Shown piece by piece: positions 1-4,698 of a DNA stretch of 6,452 nucleotides; positions within the stretch are counted from its first letter, which is position 1; the number at the start of each line of letters is the position of its first letter. Both the position numbers and the translations under genes were made by a program. This stretch comes from an uncultured Prevotellaceae bacterium (GTDB taxonomy: Bacteria > Bacteroidota > Bacteroidia > Bacteroidales > Bacteroidaceae), in NCBI GenBank assembly GCA_946403615.1, contig CAMJAO010000129.1, positions 1 to 6,452 of the forward strand. The letters are read 5' to 3'. The notes below the pieces were generated by a model. It was not told the DNA's origin. It saw only the letters and a list, made by a program, of their open reading frames with translations, and ran no database searches.

Positions 1-1154
1 ATACCGATAATGATAGCAGGCCACCACGCCGGATCGATAGGTGATCCCTGCCACATGGCAAGAGGCTGTGCGAACAGTGCGAACAGCGGGAAGAATGCAA
101 AGATAAGCATGGCCAGCATACGTCCTGCATATGGGTTCATGCCTTTTTTCTCGACGAAAAGCTTAGGCAGGTATCCTCCGAAGATACTCAAAACGGTTAC
201 GATGAAATAAAGCGTGAAAATAAGTATCTGTCCCATTGAGGAAGAGGATTTATATCCGAACTGGTCGGAGAAATAAGCAGGTGCCCAGAACAGATAGAAC
301 CACCACACACCGTCGGTCATGAACTTACCCACGATGAACGACCAAGTCTGTTTGAAAGTGAAACATTTGGCAAAACCAATGGCAGGTCCCTCATCGTTTG
401 CATCTTTAGGATCGTCCTCGGTCTCAGCATCCTGATTGATATAAGTAAGTTCGGCCGCATTGACATGTTTGCTCTTATTGGGTTTGTCATACACAAACAC
501 CCAAAGTGCCATCCAAATGAATCCAAGTCCACCGATGATGATGAAAGCCATCTCCCAACCGAAAACCTCTGCAAGAGGCGGAATACTGATGGGAGCGGCC
601 AATGCTCCCACAGAAGCACCCGCATTGAATATCGACGTGGCAAAAGCTCGGTCTTTCTTCGGGAAATACTCAGCTGTAACCTTGATGGCAGCAGGGAAGT
701 TACCACTCTCACCCAATGCCAATACGGCGCGACAGAAGAGGAAGAGATAAACACTGATCATGGCAATGTTAGAAGCAAGTTGGGAACCAGCCTCCACTGC
801 CTTGAGTGCAGCGATACTGTCAATGCCCTCGTATTTCATGGTTACCCATCCACAGACGGCGTGCATACACGCGCCGACCGACCATACGAAGATGGCCCAG
901 AGATATCCTTTCTTCGTGCCCATCCAATCGATAAATTTACCGGCGAAGAGGCAGAATACCGCATAGAGGATAGAGAATGCCGAAGTAATGGTGCCATAAT
1001 CGGCATCAGTCCAATGGAACTCTGGGGCGATAAAATCTTTCCATGTAAGCGACAACACCTGACGGTCCATATAGTTGACAGTGGTCGCAAAAAAGAGCAT
1101 AGAACAAATGATCCAACGGTAGTTGGTCATTTTAGTAGTTTGAACAGGACTCAT
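1..1154 (-). CDS. MFS transporter, hexuronate (ExuT-like) / anion:cation symporter family, 3'-truncated by window edge
   Basis: This is a polytopic inner-membrane permease of the major facilitator superfamily. The visible 384 residues begin at an ATG at 1154 and run open off the left edge, so the C-terminal helices are missing. Family signatures are NYMDRQVLS at the end of TM1 (residues 27-35), the TM4 block CRAVLALGESGNFPAAIK (141-158), and EYFPKKDRAFATSIFNAG (162-179) leading into TM5. Together these are typical of the anion:cation symporter family that includes hexuronate (ExuT), glucarate and galactonate permeases. A highly acidic cytoplasmic loop lies near residues 241-256 between the two six-helix halves. 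Residues about 104-128 form an extra loop between TM3 and TM4. A second ATG at 1130 (residue 9) is possible, but 1154 follows an AT-rich leader of the kind usual in Bacteroidota. Family placement is firm; the substrate is inferred only, and sialic acid or other sugar acids remain possible. It probably has its own promoter and is not part of the murF-alr unit. Confidence 0.88.
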   Translation of the reverse strand, partial: MSPVQTTKMTNYRWIICSMLFFATTVNYMDRQVLSLTWKDFIAPEFHWTDADYGTITSAFSILYAVFCLFAGKFIDWMGTKKGYLWAIFVWSVGACMHAVCGWVTMKYEGIDSIAALKAVEAGSQLASNIAMISVYLFLFCRAVLALGESGNFPAAIKVTAEYFPKKDRAFATSIFNAGASVGALAAPISIPPLAEVFGWEMAFIIIGGLGFIWMALWVFVYDKPNKSKHVNAAELTYINQDAETEDDPKDANDEGPAIGFAKCFTFKQTWSFIVGKFMTDGVWWFYLFWAPAYFSDQFGYKSSSSMGQILIFTLYFIVTVLSIFGGYLPKLFVEKKGMNPYAGRMLAMLIFAFFPLFALFAQPLAMWQGSPIDPAWWPAIIIG

Positions 1155-1198
1155 TTTTTAATTGTGATATTTTTTTGATGTTATTAGTATTCAATTTG

Positions 1199-1232
1199 CA
1201 AAGGTAATACATTTTGCGCAAAACTCAGCAAA
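1199..1232 (-). promoter_or_regulatory. Putative sigma-ABfr-type promoter of the MFS transporter gene
   Basis: On the minus strand TACCTTTG (1206-1199) matches the Bacteroidetes -7 consensus TAnnTTTG exactly. A TTTG at 1232-1229 lies 22 bases upstream as a -33 element, slightly longer than the usual spacing of about 19-21. Transcription would start near 1192, giving a leader of roughly 37 nt that is very AT-rich and lacks a Shine-Dalgarno, as is usual in this phylum. The call rests on motif matching alone. Confidence 0.55.
1212..1223. promoter_or_regulatory. Perfect 12-bp palindrome in promoter spacer, candidate operator
   Basis: TTTTGCGCAAAA is a perfect inverted repeat with a central CG. 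It sits between the -33 and -7 elements of the transporter promoter, 5 bp upstream of the -7 box. A shorter relative, TTTGCAAA (1195-1202), overlaps the -7 box. Even-length palindromes centred on CG are typical LacI-family operators, and this position would suit a repressor of an uptake gene. No regulator gene is visible in the window, so this role is inferred from position and symmetry. Confidence 0.4.
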
Positions 1233-1279
1233 ATACCTTGATTTTTTAAATATCCCATCTCAAGAGCGGGGTTATTGAA

Positions 1280-1312
1280 CCAATTAGGCCAATTGGTTAT
1301 TGGCCTAATTGG
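1280..1312 (-). terminator. Perfect 13-bp stem, 7-nt loop hairpin downstream of murF-alr
   Basis: The left arm (1280-1292) and right arm (1300-1312) are exact reverse complements (CCAATTAGGCCAA / TTGGCCTAATTGG) around the loop TTGGTTA. The hairpin begins 11 nt after the murF-alr stop and separates that gene from the transporter promoter, the expected place for a terminator or an mRNA 3'-end stabiliser. Neither side carries a U-run, so it is not a classical rho-independent terminator. The arms are built from short related units (CCAATTAGG, CCAATTGG, CCTAATTGG), so the element could instead be a dispersed intergenic repeat. Confidence 0.45.
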
Positions 1313-1323
1313 GGAAACGGGTA

Positions 1324-3798
1324 TTAATCCTGATAATAAACCCTCTTCACACGGTTGCTCACCGAGGTGAGGATTTCGTATGGGATGGTTTCAAGGATAT
1401 CTGAGAGAACTGTGACAGGAAGGTTGTCGCCGAAGATTTCGACGGTATCACCCTCCTGACAAGGAATGTCCGTTACATCGATCATGGCCACATCCATACA
1501 GATATTGCCCACATAAGGTGCTTTCTGTCCGTTGACCAGACAATAGCCTTTGCCACGTCCCAGATGGCGGTCCAGTCCGTCGGCATAGCCTATAGGAATC
1601 GCGGCGATAACACTGTCGCGCGTGAGAATACCCTTTCGGCTGTATCCCACGGTATCCTCCTTCGGCACATGACGCATTTGCAGGATGGTGGTTTTGAGCG
1701 TTGACACATTATTGATAATGTGGTTGTCGCGACTGTCGATGCCATAGAGGCCGAGTCCGAGACGACACATATCCAGTTGGCGCTCAGGGAAATGAACAAT
1801 ACCTGCGCTGTTGTCGATATGTCGTAGAATCTTATGGGGGAATGCCGCCTGTAAGCGTTCGGAGGCGGCGCAGAACAGATCGAACTGATGTTGTGAGAAA
1901 CGGTCGAAATCATCACTGTCGGAACCCACGAAATGCGAGAACACCGAACGGGGAATGACCGAATTTTGCGCTTTCAGACGGGTGATGAGTTCGTCGATGT
2001 CTTTCACGGGGTCAAACCCGAGGCGGTGCATGCCCGTATCGAGTTTGATATGTACCGGATAACCTGTGATACCCTCTTTTTGGGCAGCCCTAACCAATGC
2101 GTCGAGCAAACGGAAGTTATACACCTCGGGTTCCAGGTCATAATCGAACAGCATCTTGAACGACGTCAGTTCGGGGTTCATCACCATGATGTTGCCTGTG
2201 ATGCCGTTTTGTCGCAGCGTGACGCCCTCGTCGGCCACCGCCACTGCCATATAATCCACCTGATGGTCTTGCAGAGTTTTTGCTATCTCTACAGCACCCG
2301 CGCCGTAACCTTCGGCCTTGATCATGCACACCAGTTTGGTGTCGGGTTTCAGATATGAGCGGAAATAATTAAGATTCGCCACCATGGCATTGAGGTTCAC
2401 CTCCAGAATCGTCTCATGCACTTTCTCCACCAACAGTTCGGTGAGACGGTCGAAGTTGAATTGCCGTGCACCCTTGAGCAGAATCACCTCATGGCGCAGA
2501 TTGGCGAACACATCTGACAGGATGAAAGCCTCACATGAGGGGAAGAAATATTTCTCTTTTACTTCCAACACATCCGCCTGGGCAGAGATGTTGGGCCCGA
2601 TGCCGATCAACTTCTCCACACCACGATTTACCGCCAGCCTCGACACCTCGCGATAAAGCAAGTCATGGGGTATGCCGCTCTGATAGATGTCGCTGAGGAT
2701 AAGCGTACGGCGGCGACCCTGATGATCGGGACGCCGGTTCATGAAATCGAGCGCTATGTCGAGTGAGTTGATGTCTGAATTGTAGGAGTCATTGATGAGT
2801 GTGCAGCCGTTTTGCCCTTCTTTTACCTCCAAGCGCATGGCGACCGGTTCTAACATCGGCATACGTTGTTCCAAGGCATCGGCCGACAAGCCCAACTCCA
2901 GCGCCACAGCAGTGCATGTCATGGAGTTCATGACCGAAGCGTCGTCGATAAACGGCAAACGATATGAGCCACAAGTGCCAGAAGTAGTCCATTCCACAAG
3001 AGTGAACACATCATACTTCTCTACCCGATTGAAGTAAACCGATGCAGAGGGGTCTTTTGTAGACCATGACAGTTTTTTGCCCTTATAATCATAACTATTG
3101 ATGACATTGCTGACCAATTCATCATCGGCACAATAGATGATGGTGCGCGTATCGTGGAAAAGACGCAGTTTCTCACGGCATTTCTGCTCCATCGACTCAA
3201 AATTCTCCTGATGCGCCATGCCTAATGATGTGAGCACGCCGATGGTTGGCTGAATGATGCTACGCAAACGGTCCATCTCGCCTGGCATACTGATACCAGC
3301 CTCGAACAACCCCACTTGGCTTTGCTCATGCAACAGCCAGACAGACAGGGGCACGCCGACCTGCGAGTTGTAACTCTTCGGCGAGCGTGTGACCACCATA
3401 TCATTTGAAAGCAGTTGGTAAAGCCACTCTTTGACGATGGTCTTTCCGTTGCTGCCGGTAATGCCCACTACAGGGATGTCAAAACTGTCGCGATGACGCT
3501 CAGCCAAGCGTTGCAACGCAATCAGCGTATCGGCGGTTTTGAGGAAATTGGCATCGGGATAGCGTGTCTCATAATTCTCGGGCAATGCGGTGACGACGAA
3601 GCAACGCACCCCCCTGTGATAAAGGTCGTCAATGTAACGGGCACCGTCGTTGCGCTCAGTTTTCAGTGCGAAAAAGAGGGTTTCCTCGGGAAAACAAAGC
3701 GACCGGCTGTCTGTAAGAATCCATCCTATCTGTGCCTCGCGGCTTCCATATCTGTGCGCTCCAATGAGCGTTGTGATTTTCTCTATTGAATAGGTCAT
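1324..3798 (-). CDS. murF-alr: Bifunctional UDP-N-acetylmuramoyl-tripeptide:D-alanyl-D-alanine ligase (MurF) / alanine racemase (Alr)
   Basis: This cytoplasmic peptidoglycan-precursor enzyme has 824 residues, about the sum of a MurF (~450) and an Alr (~370). The N-terminal MurF half ATP-dependently adds D-Ala-D-Ala to the UDP-MurNAc-tripeptide. It has the P-loop GITGSNGKT (112-120), the Mur ligase block NDSYNSDINS (336-345) and the C-terminal-domain motif LKGARQFNFD (441-450). The Alr half starts near 464 and interconverts L- and D-alanine with PLP. The PLP lysine is K494 in MIKAEGYGAG. K585 and R592 in HIKLDTGMHRLGF match the carbamylated lysine and the PLP-contacting arginine of Geobacillus Alr, with the same spacing of seven. 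Y719 in VGYSRKG is the second catalytic base, followed by IGYADGLDR (736-744) and NICMD (765-769). All catalytic positions I know are present, so both halves should be active. This fusion is known in Bacteroidota. The ATG at 3798 gives a standard MurF N-terminus. A promoter candidate lies in the 68-bp gap upstream, so it can probably be transcribed with, or independently of, the GSCFA gene. Confidence 0.97.
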   Translation of the reverse strand: MTYSIEKITTLIGAHRYGSREAQIGWILTDSRSLCFPEETLFFALKTERNDGARYIDDLYHRGVRCFVVTALPENYETRYPDANFLKTADTLIALQRLAERHRDSFDIPVVGITGSNGKTIVKEWLYQLLSNDMVVTRSPKSYNSQVGVPLSVWLLHEQSQVGLFEAGISMPGEMDRLRSIIQPTIGVLTSLGMAHQENFESMEQKCREKLRLFHDTRTIIYCADDELVSNVINSYDYKGKKLSWSTKDPSASVYFNRVEKYDVFTLVEWTTSGTCGSYRLPFIDDASVMNSMTCTAVALELGLSADALEQRMPMLEPVAMRLEVKEGQNGCTLINDSYNSDINSLDIALDFMNRRPDHQGRRRTLILSDIYQSGIPHDLLYREVSRLAVNRGVEKLIGIGPNISAQADVLEVKEKYFFPSCEAFILSDVFANLRHEVILLKGARQFNFDRLTELLVEKVHETILEVNLNAMVANLNYFRSYLKPDTKLVCMIKAEGYGAGAVEIAKTLQDHQVDYMAVAVADEGVTLRQNGITGNIMVMNPELTSFKMLFDYDLEPEVYNFRLLDALVRAAQKEGITGYPVHIKLDTGMHRLGFDPVKDIDELITRLKAQNSVIPRSVFSHFVGSDSDDFDRFSQHQFDLFCAASERLQAAFPHKILRHIDNSAGIVHFPERQLDMCRLGLGLYGIDSRDNHIINNVSTLKTTILQMRHVPKEDTVGYSRKGILTRDSVIAAIPIGYADGLDRHLGRGKGYCLVNGQKAPYVGNICMDVAMIDVTDIPCQEGDTVEIFGDNLPVTVLSDILETIPYEILTSVSNRVKRVYYQD

Positions 3799-3820
3799 AA
3801 CAATGAAAGTTTATCAGGTG

Positions 3821-3851
3821 CAAAATTACATTTTTTCACCGTTATAACCAA
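3821..3851 (-). promoter_or_regulatory. Putative promoter of murF-alr
   Basis: In the 68-bp gap between the GSCFA stop and the murF-alr start, the minus strand reads TAATTTTG (3828-3821), an exact match to the Bacteroidetes -7 consensus TAnnTTTG. A TTG (3851-3849) lies 20 bases upstream, the expected -33 element and spacing. Predicted transcription would begin around 3815, leaving a short leader of about 16 nt before the ATG. This suggests the essential murF-alr gene has its own promoter even if read-through from fkp-GSCFA occurs. Confidence 0.55.
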
Positions 3852-3866
3852 CAATCAACGGAAATT

Positions 3867-4697
3867 TTAAGTTTCCAAACCGGGATATTTTTCTTTCAAT
3901 GCCTCCAAGCGTTCATGTGTCTTTTTCATAAACGTCTGGTATTCTACCGACTCAGGATGGAATGGACGGTGATTTAGCGCTTCTTTCACAGGTTGCCACT
4001 CTGACAGGAACCGCTTGGTGTCGTCGCTGAAAAAAGTGTGGGCCAACCGCTGATAAATATAGTCCACAGCCTGTTCGGAAGGATGAATCATATCAGGGGC
4101 ATAAAAACGGTAGTCGCGCAACTCATCCAGAACGATTTCGTAGGCAGGGAAATAGCCAATACTTTGAGATTTGAGATTTGGGATTTGAGGTGTGTCAGAT
4201 GACAGAACGTTCTGTATGGCAAGTAACAAGGTGGCTTTGGAGAGTTGGCTGCCGTGGAAACCGTATTTGGCGTAGCGGATGGGGCTGACGGTAAAAACGA
4301 CGTGCACGTCGGGGCGACGCAGCCGCAACACGTCGACACACCGACGCAGATAGTCGGCACACTCATCGACAGACAACTCACGTTCATCGAAGAGTCGTGC
4401 AGGGCGTTTTTGGCAGTTATCGACAATCTCGCCCGTCTCTTTCAGTATATAGACGTGGTTGGTGCCAAGAGTGATAAACGCCACTCGCGGCACCGTCTGC
4501 AAACGCTCGATGGTATGCAGCACACTGGCAGGGTTGTACATCGTGCCGAAAGGATTGGCCGTGACACGGAACTTGTCTTCGGTCATGCGACGCGCCATAT
4601 TGTCGGCAAAGCACGAGCCGACGAACAGGATTTCCTCACACGGTTGGATAAGGAAATCAGGTTTGTCAATTATTACGGGAGTATTCCACTGCATCAT
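3867..4697 (-). CDS. GSCFA domain-containing protein (SGNH-hydrolase-like)
   Basis: This 276-residue protein is almost entirely one GSCFA domain, a family named for the motif seen here at residues 27-31 (FVGSCFADNMARRM). Other family blocks are NPFGTMYNP (48-56), TLGTNHVY (76-83), TVSPIRYAKYG (136-146), QLSKATLLLAI (151-161), YFPAYEIVLDELRDYRFY (182-199) and DMIHPS (202-207). G-S-C, G78-T-N80 and D202-x-x-H205 resemble SGNH hydrolase blocks I, III and V, so an esterase-like activity on a glycan or lipid is plausible. The substrate is unknown. No signal peptide or membrane segment is visible, so it is probably cytoplasmic. The frame is open to a GTG at 4724, but that would overlap fkp by 26 bp. 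The ATG at 4697, one base past the fkp TGA, gives a normal family N-terminus and suggests translational coupling; the adjacent ATG at 4694 is equally possible. Residues about 166-181 look like an insertion relative to the family, encoded in part by a heptanucleotide repeat. Confidence 0.9.
   Translation of the reverse strand: MMQWNTPVIIDKPDFLIQPCEEILFVGSCFADNMARRMTEDKFRVTANPFGTMYNPASVLHTIERLQTVPRVAFITLGTNHVYILKETGEIVDNCQKRPARLFDERELSVDECADYLRRCVDVLRLRRPDVHVVFTVSPIRYAKYGFHGSQLSKATLLLAIQNVLSSDTPQIPNLKSQSIGYFPAYEIVLDELRDYRFYAPDMIHPSEQAVDYIYQRLAHTFFSDDTKRFLSEWQPVKEALNHRPFHPESVEYQTFMKKTHERLEALKEKYPGLET
4163..4190. repeat. Heptanucleotide tandem repeat (4 x 7 bp) inside the GSCFA gene
   Basis: The plus strand has four consecutive 7-bp units: TTTGAGA, TTTGAGA, TTTGGGA and TTTGAGG, with two substitutions from the first unit. 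On the coding strand they read as CAAATCT-type units encoding residues 170-179 (PQIPNLKSQS) of the GSCFA protein, between the conserved LLLAI and YFPAYEI blocks. Because 7 is not a multiple of 3, gain or loss of one unit changes the frame. Loss of one unit shifts into a frame stopping at 4088; gain of one unit gives a TGA near 4123-4125. Both outcomes remove DMIHPS. Confidence 0.85.
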
Positions 4698-4698
4698 A

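Noticed and set aside
465..1178. Long plus-strand open frame (237 codons) antisense to the transporter gene
   Set aside because: The minus strand here encodes a continuous, clearly recognisable MFS permease. The plus-strand translation is not membrane-like, shows no domain I recognise, and has no promoter or context.
1280..1312. CRISPR repeat or riboswitch
   Set aside because: There is only one inverted-repeat hairpin with no spaced direct repeats, it lies downstream of a gene rather than in a long leader, and it shows no conserved aptamer features.
1933..2358. Plus-strand open frame of 141 codons opposite the Alr half
   Set aside because: It lies wholly within the confidently assigned alr coding region, whose motifs (PLP lysine, DTGMHRLGF) are intact on the other strand. 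It is a shadow of codon bias.
3415..3789. Plus-strand open frame of 124 codons opposite the MurF N-terminus
   Set aside because: It is antisense to the MurF P-loop region, with no recognisable domain and no independent upstream signals.
4088..4426. Second minus-strand frame of 112 codons within the GSCFA gene, as an independent gene
   Set aside because: It is an out-of-frame reading of the GSCFA coding sequence with no recognisable content. It matters only as the frame entered if one heptamer unit is lost.
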